The position numbers and the translations under genes are program-made. The notes below the pieces were generated by a model. The model was not told the DNA's origin. It was given only the letters and a program-made list of their open reading frames with translations, and did not search any database. Shown here piece after piece: positions 28,516 to 37,431 of a stretch of 64,000 bases of DNA (within the stretch, counting starts at the first letter, position 1; each line of letters begins with the position of its first letter). Origin of the DNA: an uncultured Oscillospiraceae bacterium (GTDB lineage Bacteria; Bacillota; Clostridia; Oscillospirales; Oscillospiraceae). Where the stretch lies: positions 1 to 64,000 of the forward strand of contig CAJURY010000003.1 of NCBI GenBank assembly GCA_910589155.1. Direction: 5' to 3'.

Positions 28516-29181
28516 TTATCCTTCCGTCATCCATTTGGACGCCCACTGCATCAGTAGCGCGGACAGCGTTTCAAAATCCGCCTCAGCTACCGGAGCGTTT
28601 TTCAGCCGCAGTCTCTGGGCGAGGATCTCCTGCTCTTCCGGCTGCAACAAGGTAGCCAGCGCCCCTTGTTTCCGTTCAAACACGCCGGTTTGCAAATAAG
28701 CAACGGCCTGTAAGGTAAAAGCCGCCGCTTTATACAGTTCCTTTAATAGTTCGCCGCTTTTTTCATGGAGCGCGTTATGGACGCAGGCATGATAGAGACT
28801 GCACGCTCCTGTTAAAATCGCCCTGCGAACATCCTCTTCCCGGATGGTCTCCATGAGCGGCGCAAGAGAGCCGACAAAGGGCGTTGTGTCATGGCATAAT
28901 TGAAAAAGGTCGGCTTTGTCCCAATGTTCCAGTTCTTCTTTGCCGGAGAAAAAGCCGCAGATCATATCCCGCTTGGGCAGGGTATCCAGCACGCGGCTGT
29001 ACGCTTTGAGATCGTCTGGAGAAACGCGGTCTAAAATCAGTACCACGTCGATATCGCTTTCGCCGGTAGCCTCTCCGCGGCCATAGCTTCCCTGCAATCC
29101 CACAAACCAGACGCGGCTGCCGAAGGCGTTTTCCACAGCGCGCAGATAGCTTTGCATCCATTGTTCCATGGAAAAGTTCAT
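28516..29181 (-). CDS. Nucleotidyltransferase-domain protein
   Basis: A 221-residue protein whose N-terminal half has the polymerase-beta fold signature GSYGRGEATGESDIDVV (about residues 31-47), with two of the metal Asp residues. The C-terminal half is helical, as in aminoglycoside-type or MNT/HEPN-like enzymes. The substrate is unknown. It lies 11 bases after the DUF2500 gene. Confidence 0.82.
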   Translation of the reverse strand: MNFSMEQWMQSYLRAVENAFGSRVWFVGLQGSYGRGEATGESDIDVVLILDRVSPDDLKAYSRVLDTLPKRDMICGFFSGKEELEHWDKADLFQLCHDTTPFVGSLAPLMETIREEDVRRAILTGACSLYHACVHNALHEKSGELLKELYKAAAFTLQAVAYLQTGVFERKQGALATLLQPEEQEILAQRLRLKNAPVAEADFETLSALLMQWASKWMTEG

Positions 29182-29192
29182 ACATTACTCCT

Positions 29193-29570
29193 TTATGCCC
29201 GGTCGAAGCCTAGATAGCGGGTGCCCTGAAAGTGCAGTCTGCCCCGATCGCCCACTACCAGCATACCAAATTCACGGCAGTCCACCTGCAATTCCATGCG
29301 GTCGCCGCTTTCCACCTGAAAGGTTACATAATAAGAAGTGTGGGTAGAAGTGTGCATGGCGTGCATATCTGCGTTATGATGATGGTGACTGATGTGGGTC
29401 CTTTTGTCCACAATGGCAGCGTTTACTGTGAGCTTGGGAGAGCGGTTGTTTTTCCCCCACTGCCGGACACTGCTGATAAGTACAAATAGAATGATACCAA
29501 AAACCAGACAAAACGTCAACGTAAACAATACGCGAAAACCGCCGCCCCAGAAAAAATTATCAAACATCAT
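29193..29570 (-). CDS. DUF2500 family membrane protein
   Basis: A 125-residue protein with one N-terminal membrane segment (about 12-33) and a beta-rich soluble domain. AAIVDKRTHISHHHHN, YYVTFQVESGDRMELQV and GDRGRLHFQGTRYLGF match the DUF2500 pattern. The His-rich patch at about 57-70 (HHHH plus further His) could bind metal, but this is only inference. A related layout is seen in the protein at 55665-55997. Confidence 0.82.
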   Translation of the reverse strand: MMFDNFFWGGGFRVLFTLTFCLVFGIILFVLISSVRQWGKNNRSPKLTVNAAIVDKRTHISHHHHNADMHAMHTSTHTSYYVTFQVESGDRMELQVDCREFGMLVVGDRGRLHFQGTRYLGFDRA

Positions 29571-29797
29571 TTTTTATTCCTCCCGTCTCATTTCATCAAA
29601 GCCATAGAGAATGGCAGTTATTAGTAGAAACTCCCGCAGGCAGACATTTTCGCAATTTCGTTCAAATTTTCCTTGTCCAACTGTAAGAAATAATCAAAGT
29701 CTTCCTAGCACGTCTATTATAATGAAAGGTAGCAAGCACACCGCTAAAAACAGAGAGCGTGTGCCGCAAAGAAAATCCGCAGGTCAACCAGTAAATA

Positions 29798-29840
29798 AAA
29801 AGCTTGCAGTCTGCAAATACAGACTGCAAGCTTTTCTCTA
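29798..29840 (-). terminator. Terminator of the yloU-fakA operon
   Basis: A perfect 15-bp stem (AAAAGCTTGCAGTCT and complement) with an 8-base loop just after the fakA stop. A T-rich tail (TTTTTATTTA) follows on the minus strand. The remaining gap 29571-29797 holds no gene that I can see. Confidence 0.88.
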
Positions 29841-29841
29841 T

Positions 29842-31506
29842 TTATTCCGCAGAAATCAGGAAGTAGTAAACCGGCTGACCGCCTTGCAGCAAATTGACGT
29901 CCGCATTGGGGCAAGCCTTGGTGAAAATATCCGCCGCCTTCTGGGCTTGCTTCTCGGTGGTATCCGCGCCGTAGAAGATGGTGATATAGCTTTTTCCTTC
30001 CTGCTTGGTCTTTTCCGCCAAACCCTTCAGCAGTTCGGAAAGGCTCCGGCTGGTGCCAAACAGCGCGCTGCCATACATGGCGAGGTAATCGCCCTCGTGA
30101 ATATCAAAGCCGTCAAAATCAGAATTCCGGGCGGCGTAGGTAATCTGCATGGTGTCCACAGTCTCCAACGCCTGGGTCATAGCGGCGATGTTCTCGTCTT
30201 CCTCCCCTTCCGGGTCAAAGCTGAGTAGCGCCGTAATCCCCTGAGGAATGGTCTTGGAGGGAATCACCACAACCTTTTTCTCCGTGAGGGGATCCACCTG
30301 CTCCGCCGCCATGATGATATTTTTATTATTGGGGAATACAAAGACAATTTCTGCCGGCACCTGGTTTACCGCCAGCAAAATATCCTGGGTAGAGGGGTTC
30401 ATAGTCTGTCCGCCGGAAATAATACCGTCCGCGCCCAAGTCCCGGAACACAGAAGCAATCCCGTCCCCCGCGCACACAGCCACCGCGCCGTATTTTTTCT
30501 CCGGGGCGGCGATGGTGGGGGCAAGCTCCTGCTCGCTCATCACCTTTTCCGTATGCTGCAAGCGCATATTTTCCACTTTTACCGTGACGAAGGAGCCGTA
30601 GGTCAAAGCCTCCTGCATGGCTGTGCCGGGATTGTTGGTATGGACGTGTACTTTAATAATTTCCTCATCGTCCACCAGCACCAGGCTGTCCCCAAGCTGC
30701 GACAAAAAGGCGCGAAGCTGCTCTGGGTCTTTGTCGTTTTCCCGGGAAACAATGAACTCCGTGCAGTAGGTAAAGGTGATGTCCTCCGTCTCAAAATCGG
30801 AAAAACTCGCCTGCTCCTTGGGTTCTTCTCCAGCTTCTCCGGTGGGCGCGGTGATTTCCTCGCCCCGCAGCGCCAGCAGCATGGCTTCCAGCGCCAGCAC
30901 CCAACCCCGTCCGCCCGCGTCGATGACGCCGGCCTTTTTCAAAACGGGATTCTGGTTCATGGTGCCCGCCAGAGCAACCTTGGCTTCCTCCAGCGCCGCC
31001 TCATGGACAAATTCAAAATAGCTGTTTTCCTTGGCGGCAGCGACGGCTTTTGCCGCAGACAGCCGGGCGACGGTGAGGATCGTGCCCTCGGCGGGCTTCA
31101 TAACAGCTTTATACGCCGCGTCTACGCCCTCTTGCAAAGCCTTTGCCCACAACACGCCGTCACACACAGAAGCGCCCTTGAGCGCCTTGCCGATCCCGCG
31201 GAACAGCAGGCTCAAAATCACGCCGGAATTGCCTCTCGCCCCCCGGAGCATGGCGGACGCAGCCAAAGACGCCGCCTTTTCCAAGGTGGGATCCTCCGCT
31301 TTCTTCAAATCTGTTACAGCAGAGGAAATTGTCATGGACATATTGGTACCCGTATCGCCGTCAGGCACCGGAAAAACATTCAGTTCATTGACGGCCTGTT
31401 TATGAAGCTCGATGGCGGCGGCGGCATTCACCACCAGCCGGCGGAAATCAGCTCCGTTAATCGTCTGCCTCAATCGATTTACACCTCCGTATGGGTTTTT
31501 ACCCAA
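29842..31506 (-). CDS. fakA: Fatty acid kinase catalytic protein FakA (YloV-like, DAK2 domain)
   Basis: A 554-residue protein. The N-terminal DhaL-type kinase domain (1-200) has the ATP/Mg motif FPVPDGDTGTNMSMT (45-59) and RGARGNSGVILS. A middle domain follows. The C-terminal DegV-like domain contains NNKNIIMAAEQ and ITIFYGAD. It phosphorylates fatty acids held by FakB/DegV proteins, feeding phospholipid synthesis. Its start overlaps yloU by 8 bases, the conserved Firmicutes pairing. Confidence 0.95.
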   Translation of the reverse strand: MGKNPYGGVNRLRQTINGADFRRLVVNAAAAIELHKQAVNELNVFPVPDGDTGTNMSMTISSAVTDLKKAEDPTLEKAASLAASAMLRGARGNSGVILSLLFRGIGKALKGASVCDGVLWAKALQEGVDAAYKAVMKPAEGTILTVARLSAAKAVAAAKENSYFEFVHEAALEEAKVALAGTMNQNPVLKKAGVIDAGGRGWVLALEAMLLALRGEEITAPTGEAGEEPKEQASFSDFETEDITFTYCTEFIVSRENDKDPEQLRAFLSQLGDSLVLVDDEEIIKVHVHTNNPGTAMQEALTYGSFVTVKVENMRLQHTEKVMSEQELAPTIAAPEKKYGAVAVCAGDGIASVFRDLGADGIISGGQTMNPSTQDILLAVNQVPAEIVFVFPNNKNIIMAAEQVDPLTEKKVVVIPSKTIPQGITALLSFDPEGEEDENIAAMTQALETVDTMQITYAARNSDFDGFDIHEGDYLAMYGSALFGTSRSLSELLKGLAEKTKQEGKSYITIFYGADTTEKQAQKAADIFTKACPNADVNLLQGGQPVYYFLISAE

Positions 31507-31852
31507 TCATCATAGAATCAATATAGACGTTTACCCCTTGCACCATCGTGCCGGTACACTTGGTCACAACATAACGAACCTCAGAAATAATGGAGGCTCC
31601 CACGGCGGCCAAATTCACGCCATGATCTACCATAATGTGCAAATCAATTGAGATTGCGTCGTTTTCATGGAACGTCACGCGAACGCCCTTGCTCATGGAT
31701 TCCTTGCGCAGCAGGTGCACCAGACCGTCGGTCATGGAGCGGATCGCCATGCCCTTCACGCCAAAGCAGTTGGACGCGGCAATGCCTGCGATTTTTGTAT
31801 AAACGCTGCTTTCAATGGTGACAGCGCCCTTTTCAGTATTCTGTCGAATCAT
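31499..31852 (-). CDS. Asp23/Gls24 family protein (YloU-like)
   Basis: A 117-residue soluble Asp23 (alkaline-shock) family protein. GAVTIESSVYTKIAGIAASNCFGVKGM at the N-terminus and VNVYIDSMMIG at the C-terminus match the family. It is always near fakA in Firmicutes, and its exact role is unknown. AAGGAGG precedes the ATG. Confidence 0.93.
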   Translation of the reverse strand: MIRQNTEKGAVTIESSVYTKIAGIAASNCFGVKGMAIRSMTDGLVHLLRKESMSKGVRVTFHENDAISIDLHIMVDHGVNLAAVGASIISEVRYVVTKCTGTMVQGVNVYIDSMMIG

Positions 31853-31897
31853 GAACCAATCCTCCTTATGCCGGAAATCCGGCAGACAATGTATGTG

Positions 31898-31926
31898 ATC
31901 TTACCGCATTTGCCCTGCAAATGCAA
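31898..31926 (-). promoter_or_regulatory. Promoter of yloU-fakA
   Basis: Minus strand TTGCAT (31921-31926), 17 bases, TAAGAT (31898-31903). A TGCCGGA/TCCGGCA hairpin (31869-31884) lies in the short leader. Confidence 0.65.
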
Positions 31927-33492
31927 TCAGATCATGCTTTCTTCCCAGCAATCCGGGGCGGTAAGACCCATAAGCTTTACGACTGTGGGCGCCACGTTGG
32001 CGAGGCCGTATTTGCCGTCTTTGATGGCGTAGGTTTCATCTTTGTCATAAATAATGAAGGGAACCGCGTTGAGGGAATGGGCGGTACGCACAGAGGTCTT
32101 GCCCTTTTTGGTTTCGGTCATCTGGTCGGCGTTGCCGTGGTCGGCGGTCACCAAGACGGTGTAGCCGTACTTGTCGGCGGCTTCCAGAATCCGTGCAAGT
32201 CCCCGGTCTACGCATTCCATAGCGTAAACAACCGCGTCCAGCACGCCGGTATGGCCTACCATATCGCCGTTGGGGAAGTTGCAGCGCAAAAAGTCAAATT
32301 TACCGGAAGCCATAGCCTCCACCATATGGTCGGTGATTTCCACGGATTTCATGGCGGGCGCCTGCTCAAAGGGAATCACATCGGAGGGAATTTCCTCGTA
32401 AACCTCCAGCGTTTCATCAATCTTACCAGAGCGGTTGCCGTTCCAGAAATAGGTCACGTGGCCGTACTTCTGGGTTTCAGACAGGGCGTACTCGCGAACG
32501 CCGGCAGCGCACAGCACCTCTGTCAGGGTATTTTGAATGACAGGAGGCTGCACCAGATAATGTTCAGGGATATTGAGGTCGCCGTCGTACTGAAGCATAC
32601 CGGCAAACTTTACACCGGTATAGTCTCCCCGATCAAAATGAGAAAATTCCTTCCGGTCAAAGGCTAGGGAAATTTCCTGGGCGCGGTCGCCCCGGAAGTT
32701 GAACAAAACCACAGAATCGCCGCCTACAATCTTGGCCACCGGCGCGCCGTCTCTCGCCACCACGAAAGCGGGCAGATCCTGGTCGATGCAGCCGGTTTCC
32801 GCCCGGTAAGTTTCAATGGCCTCCTTGGCGGAGGGGAACTGCCGGCCTTGCCCTTGCACATGGGTGCGCCAGCCAGCTTCCACCATGCCCCAGTTGGCCT
32901 CGTAGCGATCCATGGTGATCTGCATTCTGCCGCCGCCGGAGGCGATGGCGTAGTCGTAGCCCGGCTCGTTCAAGGATGCCAGCACGGTTTCAAGCTGCTC
33001 CACATACTCCAGCGCGGAGGTGGCGGGCACGTCCCGGCCGTCCAGCAGAATGTGGCAGTAGACCTTCTTGACGCCTTCTTCTTTCGCCTTTTTCAGCAAA
33101 GCAATCAGGTGAGAAATGTTGGAGTGCACGTTGCCGTCGGACAAAAGCCCCAAAAAGTGGAAGGCCTTGTCATTTTCCAGGCAGTTCGCCACCAGCTCCT
33201 TCCATGTGGCGGACTGGAACAGGCTGCCGTTTTCAATGGATTCGCCCACCAGCTTCGCGCCCTGGGAGTACACCTGACCGCAGCCAAGGGCGTTGTGGCC
33301 AACCTCAGAGTTGCCCATATCCTCGTCGGAGGGCAGGCCAACAGCAGTGCCGTGGGCTTTCAGATAGGTGTGGGGGCAGGTGGCAAGAAGTTTGTCCAGC
33401 GTGGGTGTGTTTGCAAGCTTCACGGCGTCGCCGGCGCCGCCGTCGCCCTTGCCTACGCCGTCCATGATAACCAGTACAATGGGTTTACGCAT
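31927..33492 (-). CDS. gpmI: 2,3-bisphosphoglycerate-independent phosphoglycerate mutase
   Basis: A 521-residue two-Mn enzyme of glycolysis interconverting 3- and 2-phosphoglycerate. The phosphatase-domain metals are at Asp11 (IMDGVG), catalytic Ser62 (MGNSEVGH) and the late VTADHGNADQM. The transferase domain includes ILLDGRDVPATSA. Start ATG 33492 was chosen because TTTGGAGG precedes it. It is monocistronic with its own promoter. Confidence 0.96.
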   Translation of the reverse strand: MRKPIVLVIMDGVGKGDGGAGDAVKLANTPTLDKLLATCPHTYLKAHGTAVGLPSDEDMGNSEVGHNALGCGQVYSQGAKLVGESIENGSLFQSATWKELVANCLENDKAFHFLGLLSDGNVHSNISHLIALLKKAKEEGVKKVYCHILLDGRDVPATSALEYVEQLETVLASLNEPGYDYAIASGGGRMQITMDRYEANWGMVEAGWRTHVQGQGRQFPSAKEAIETYRAETGCIDQDLPAFVVARDGAPVAKIVGGDSVVLFNFRGDRAQEISLAFDRKEFSHFDRGDYTGVKFAGMLQYDGDLNIPEHYLVQPPVIQNTLTEVLCAAGVREYALSETQKYGHVTYFWNGNRSGKIDETLEVYEEIPSDVIPFEQAPAMKSVEITDHMVEAMASGKFDFLRCNFPNGDMVGHTGVLDAVVYAMECVDRGLARILEAADKYGYTVLVTADHGNADQMTETKKGKTSVRTAHSLNAVPFIIYDKDETYAIKDGKYGLANVAPTVVKLMGLTAPDCWEESMI

Positions 33493-33537
33493 ATAAAAAA
33501 CCTCCAAAGTTGAAAATTGCATTCTTTTAGTTGTATT

Positions 33538-33566
33538 ATTCTACACCATTTTCCCGGAAGATACAA
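33538..33566 (-). promoter_or_regulatory. Promoter of gpmI
   Basis: Minus strand TTGTAT (33561-33566), 17 bases, TAGAAT (33538-33543). The remainder of the 33493-33871 gap (33567-33790) shows no gene or clear structure, only sequence between divergent promoters. Confidence 0.7.
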
Positions 33567-33790
33567 CTGGTATTTGGAAAATTTGTGAAAAACGCAAAAG
33601 AGCGCGGTAAAATGCTCCGCAAATTGCAGTACTCTATACGTTTTGTGGCACATGCGGCCGGACGCGCCGAGCCGGGCGCATACTTTTTCCAAAACCGCGC
33701 AAGCTTACCATAAAGACGCATTTTCCAGCGGCTTCTTTTTTACATCTGGACGAAAGCCGCATATTTACAAAATATTTTATTTTTCAGCCC

Positions 33791-33819
33791 TTGACATTTT
33801 GGCAAAGTGGTTGTATAGT
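33791..33819 (+). promoter_or_regulatory. Heat-shock operon promoter
   Basis: Perfect TTGACA (33791-33796), 17 bases, TATAGT (33814-33819), directly upstream of the CIRCE operator. Confidence 0.92.
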
Positions 33820-33823
33820 TAGC

Positions 33824-33850
33824 TTAGCACTCAAGAACATCGAGTGCTAA
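33824..33850 (+). promoter_or_regulatory. CIRCE operator (HrcA binding site)
   Basis: TTAGCACTC, a 9-base spacer, then GAGTGCTAA: an exact match to the CIRCE consensus. It starts 4 bases after the -10 box, so bound HrcA would block initiation. HrcA encoded just downstream would repress its own operon. Confidence 0.98.
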
Positions 33851-33871
33851 CACAAAAAAGGAGGAAGGGCA

Positions 33872-34948
33872 TTGGAACTAACAGAACGCAAGAAAAAAGT
33901 GTTGCGTACCGTAGTTGATCTTTACATCCGCACCGCCGAGCCGGTTGGCTCCAAGGCCATTGCCGCCATGCCAGACATGGATTATTCCTCCGCCACCATC
34001 CGCAACGAACTGGCCGACCTTACAAACCTCGGCCTTCTGGAGCAGCCCCATACCTCCGCCGGACGCATTCCCTCTCCCACCGGCTATCGGCTGTATGTGG
34101 ACGAACTGATGCAAAGTTACCGGCTCAGTCTGGACGAGACGAAAAACCTCAACCAGTCCATGGAACTGAAAATGCAGGAATTTGACAAAATGCTAAGCCA
34201 GGTGGGTAAGCTGGTGTCTCAGGCCACGGATTTACCCGCCTATGTGGTGGCTTCCCGGCGAACGGACGTAACCGTGCGGCGCTTTGAACTGATCTTAGCC
34301 GACGCGGGCAGCGTCATTCTGGTGGTGATGTTTACCGGGGACGTGGTAAAAAACAAACTCATTAAGCTGCCCCTTGCAGTATCAGAGGCCGACCTTTCCT
34401 TGTTGTCGGCGCTGCTGAACGCCACCATGACGGATCTTGGCGCGGAGGAATTCACCCCAGGGCTGATGGAAAAGGTCATGCGGGGAGCGAAAAACGCAGG
34501 AAATCTGGTTCCCATCATTGTGGAGTTTACGATTTCAGAACTGCGCCGCCAGCAAAACGCGGACGTTGCCCTTGCCGGGCAGATGAAGCTTTTGGGGCAG
34601 CCGGAGTACCGGGACGTAGAGAAAGCCCAGGAGCTACTCAGCGCGCTGGATGAAACCACCATTTCCAATTTGCCCACCGTGATGAGTTCCGGCAAGGACA
34701 CGCAGATTTTAGTCGGCCCGGAAAACGTGGCCAGAGAATTGAAAGACACCTCCGTCGTCATGACAAAGTTCGACATTGGCGACGGGATGCAGGGTATGAT
34801 CGGCGTGGTCGGTCCCACCCGCATGGATTACGCAAAAATCACCGCCCGGCTCAGCTATTTCGCGGAGGGTCTGGCAAAAATGTTCGGGAAGCCGGAAGGC
34901 AACGAGCTGCCAGCTCCCAGACAAAACGACGATGCACAGGAGGCTTAA
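33872..34948 (+). CDS. hrcA: Heat-inducible transcription repressor HrcA
   Basis: A 358-residue repressor starting at TTG 33872, supported by AAAAGGAGGAAGG upstream. The winged-helix DNA-binding domain (1-75) includes TAEPVGSKAIA and SATIRNELADLTNLGLLEQPH. The HrcA core domain follows, ending in IGVVGPTRMDYAKITARLSYFAEGL. It binds CIRCE and depends on GroEL for activity in studied species. First gene of hrcA-grpE-dnaK-dnaJ. Confidence 0.97.
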   Translation: MELTERKKKVLRTVVDLYIRTAEPVGSKAIAAMPDMDYSSATIRNELADLTNLGLLEQPHTSAGRIPSPTGYRLYVDELMQSYRLSLDETKNLNQSMELKMQEFDKMLSQVGKLVSQATDLPAYVVASRRTDVTVRRFELILADAGSVILVVMFTGDVVKNKLIKLPLAVSEADLSLLSALLNATMTDLGAEEFTPGLMEKVMRGAKNAGNLVPIIVEFTISELRRQQNADVALAGQMKLLGQPEYRDVEKAQELLSALDETTISNLPTVMSSGKDTQILVGPENVARELKDTSVVMTKFDIGDGMQGMIGVVGPTRMDYAKITARLSYFAEGLAKMFGKPEGNELPAPRQNDDAQEA

Positions 34949-34954
34949 CACGAA

Positions 34955-35476
34955 ATGGCAAAAAAAGAGAAAGCAAAAGAAAAAGAAGCGGAGGAAGTGA
35001 AAGAGGAAACCCCAGAAACCGCGCCTTCCCCGGAAGAATCCGTCATGCAGGAATTGCAGGAAAAGCTGGCCGCCGAGCACGAAGCCCATTTGCGGCTGGC
35101 GGCGGAGTACGACAATTTCCGCAAGCGCACCCAAAAGGAAAAAGACGGCGTTTACGCCACAGGCAAAGCGGACGCCATCGCAAAATTTTTGCCGGTGTAC
35201 GACAATCTGGTCAGAGCCTTGGCGCAGGAAACCCAGGACGCCGCCTTTAAAAAGGGCGTGGAAATGATCCTTGCAGAACTGAACAAAATTCTGGAGGGGC
35301 TGGGCGTTCAGAGCTTCGGCGACGCGGGCGACGCTTTTGACCCGGAGCTGCACAACGCCATTATGCACACGGAAGACCCAGAGCTGGGCGAAAGCGTTCT
35401 GTCGCAGGTGTTCCAGCGGGGCTTTAAACTGGGCGACCGGGTCATCCGATTCGCCATGGTGCAGGTAGCAAACTAA
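34955..35476 (+). CDS. grpE: Nucleotide exchange factor GrpE
   Basis: A 173-residue GrpE. It has a charged, Lys/Glu-rich N-terminus (1-45), a long coiled-coil to about residue 90 (ending EYDNFRKRTQKEKDGVY), then the four-helix bundle and C-terminal beta-wing (DPELHNAIMHTEDPELGES). It releases ADP from DnaK. It begins 6 bases after hrcA. Confidence 0.96.
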   Translation: MAKKEKAKEKEAEEVKEETPETAPSPEESVMQELQEKLAAEHEAHLRLAAEYDNFRKRTQKEKDGVYATGKADAIAKFLPVYDNLVRALAQETQDAAFKKGVEMILAELNKILEGLGVQSFGDAGDAFDPELHNAIMHTEDPELGESVLSQVFQRGFKLGDRVIRFAMVQVAN

Positions 35477-35485
35477 CTGATTCAT

Positions 35486-35513
35486 TTGGGAACCTTTTCC
35501 CGGATTTTATAAT
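35486..35513 (+). promoter_or_regulatory. Possible internal promoter before dnaK
   Basis: TTGGGA, 16 bases, then perfect TATAAT, in the 72-base grpE-dnaK gap. There is no second CIRCE here, so it could give HrcA-independent dnaK expression. Confidence 0.5.
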
Positions 35514-35548
35514 ATATATCATTTACATTTCTATAGGAGGAAACAACA

Positions 35549-37354
35549 ATGAGTAAAATTATTGGTATCGACCTTGGCACAACCAATTCCTGCGTTGCCG
35601 TTCTGGAAGGCGGCGAACCCGTCGTTATTCCCAACGCCGAAGGCAACCGCACAACCCCTTCCGTGGTGGCTTTTGCCAAAACCGGCGAGCGTATGGTAGG
35701 CCAGCTTGCAAAGCGTCAGGCTGTCACCAACCACAGCCGCACCATTTCTTCCATCAAGCGGGAAATGGGCACCAATTATAAGGTGGGCATCGACTCCAAG
35801 CAGTACACCCCTCAGGAAATCTCCGCCATGATTTTGCAGAAGCTGAAAGCCGATGCGGAAGCCTATCTGGGTACTACCGTCACGGAAGCCGTGATCACCG
35901 TTCCCGCCTACTTCTCCGACTCTCAGCGGCAGGCCACCAAGGACGCGGGCAAGATTGCCGGTCTGGAAGTGAAGCGTATTATCAACGAGCCTACCGCAGC
36001 CGCTCTGGCTTACGGTCTGGACAAGGAAACCGAGCAGAAGATCATGGTTTACGACCTGGGCGGCGGCACCTTCGACGTATCCGTGCTGGAAATCGGCGAC
36101 GGCGTCATTGAAGTTCTGGCTACCGCCGGCAACAACCGTCTGGGCGGCGACGACTTCGACAAGCGCATTATGGACTATCTGGTTGCCGAATTCAAGAAGG
36201 CCGAGGGCATCGACCTGTCCGGGGACAAGGCCGCTATGCAGCGATTGAAGGAAGCCGCTGAAAAGGCAAAGATTGAACTGTCCGGCGTGACCTCCACCGA
36301 CGTAAACCTGCCCTATATCACCGCCGACGCCACCGGCCCCAAGCACCTGGACGTAACCCTCACCCGCGCCAAGTTCAACGAACTCACCGCCGATCTGGTA
36401 GACGCTACCATGGGTCCTGTCCGCCAGGCTATGTCCGACGCGGGTCTCAGCGCCAGCGAGCTGAGCAAGGTGCTGCTGGTTGGCGGCTCCTCCAGAATCC
36501 CCGCCGTGCAGGAAGCCGTAAAGAAGATCACCGGTAAGGAAGGCTTCAAGGGCATCAACCCCGACGAATGCGTTGCCGTGGGCGCGGCCATTCAGGGCGG
36601 CGTGATTGGCGGCGATGTGAAGGATATTTTGCTGCTGGACGTTACCCCGTTGTCTTTGGGCATTGAAACCATGGGCGGCGTGTTTACCCGCCTCATCGAC
36701 CGCAACACCACCATCCCCACCAAGAAGAGCCAGATTTTCTCCACCGCCGCAGACGGTCAGACTTCCGTAGAAGTCCACGTTTTGCAGGGCGAACGGGAAA
36801 TGGCGGCTTACAATAAGACGCTGGGTCGCTTCCAGCTTGCAGGCATCGCCCCCGCTCCCCGCGGCGTGCCCCAGATTGAAGTCACCTTCGACATTGACGC
36901 CAACGGCATTGTGAATGTATCCGCCAAGGATCTGGGCACCGGCAAGGAGCAGAAAATTTCCATTACCGCATCCTCCAACCTCAGCAAGGACGACATCGAT
37001 AAGGCCGTGCGGGAAGCCGAGCAGTACGCCGCCGAGGACAAGGCGCGCAAGGAGGAAGTTGACACCCACAACGCCGCCGATCAGACTGTGTACCAGACGG
37101 AAAAGACGCTGAACGAGCTGGGCGACAAGATTTCCGCTGAGGAAAAGTCCAACATCCAATCCGCTGTGGATCGACTGAAGGAAGTCAACAAGGGCACTGA
37201 TCTGGAAGCCATCAAGACGGCTACCGAGGAAGTGCAAAAAGCGTTCTACGCCGTATCCGAAAAGCTTTACCAGAACGCCGCGCCCCAAGGCGAAGCGGGC
37301 GCCGCCCCCAATGACGGCCCCGTAGACGCCGACTACGAGGAAGTCAAGGACTAA
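35549..37354 (+). CDS. dnaK: Chaperone protein DnaK (Hsp70)
   Basis: A 601-residue Hsp70. The ATPase domain has [14 protein letters not shown] (4-17), the second phosphate loop [15 protein letters not shown] and [12 protein letters not shown]. The linker [10 protein letters not shown] precedes the substrate-binding domain and a helical lid. The C-terminal tail ends in [10 protein letters not shown]. It lacks the roughly 25-residue loop in lobe I that proteobacterial DnaK has, as usual for Firmicutes. Strong AGGAGG upstream. Confidence 0.98.
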   Translation: MSKIIGIDLGTTNSCVAVLEGGEPVVIPNAEGNRTTPSVVAFAKTGERMVGQLAKRQAVTNHSRTISSIKREMGTNYKVGIDSKQYTPQEISAMILQKLKADAEAYLGTTVTEAVITVPAYFSDSQRQATKDAGKIAGLEVKRIINEPTAAALAYGLDKETEQKIMVYDLGGGTFDVSVLEIGDGVIEVLATAGNNRLGGDDFDKRIMDYLVAEFKKAEGIDLSGDKAAMQRLKEAAEKAKIELSGVTSTDVNLPYITADATGPKHLDVTLTRAKFNELTADLVDATMGPVRQAMSDAGLSASELSKVLLVGGSSRIPAVQEAVKKITGKEGFKGINPDECVAVGAAIQGGVIGGDVKDILLLDVTPLSLGIETMGGVFTRLIDRNTTIPTKKSQIFSTAADGQTSVEVHVLQGEREMAAYNKTLGRFQLAGIAPAPRGVPQIEVTFDIDANGIVNVSAKDLGTGKEQKISITASSNLSKDDIDKAVREAEQYAAEDKARKEEVDTHNAADQTVYQTEKTLNELGDKISAEEKSNIQSAVDRLKEVNKGTDLEAIKTATEEVQKAFYAVSEKLYQNAAPQGEAGAAPNDGPVDADYEEVKD

Positions 37355-37366
37355 ACGACAGCTTGC

Positions 37367-37395
37367 CATGAGGGACGGTTCCACCGCCCCTCATG
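37367..37395 (+). other. Hairpin between dnaK and dnaJ
   Basis: CATGAGGG/CCCTCATG with an inner CGG/CCG and a TTCCA loop. There is no T-run, so it is more likely an mRNA processing or stability hairpin than a full terminator. Confidence 0.5.
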
Positions 37396-37431
37396 CTTCG
37401 GTTTACATTAAGTCAATTCGAGGTGAATTGA

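Noticed and set aside
29718..29835. A plus-strand small RNA from a TATAAT at 29718 to the hairpin at 29798-29835
   Set aside because: There is no acceptable -35 box at a usable distance, and the hairpin is well explained as the terminator of fakA on the other strand.
35531..37384. A 617-codon open frame antisense to dnaK
   Set aside because: It mirrors the strongly biased codon pattern of dnaK, has no ribosome binding site, and is low-complexity (Gly/His/Val-rich). dnaK is unmistakable.
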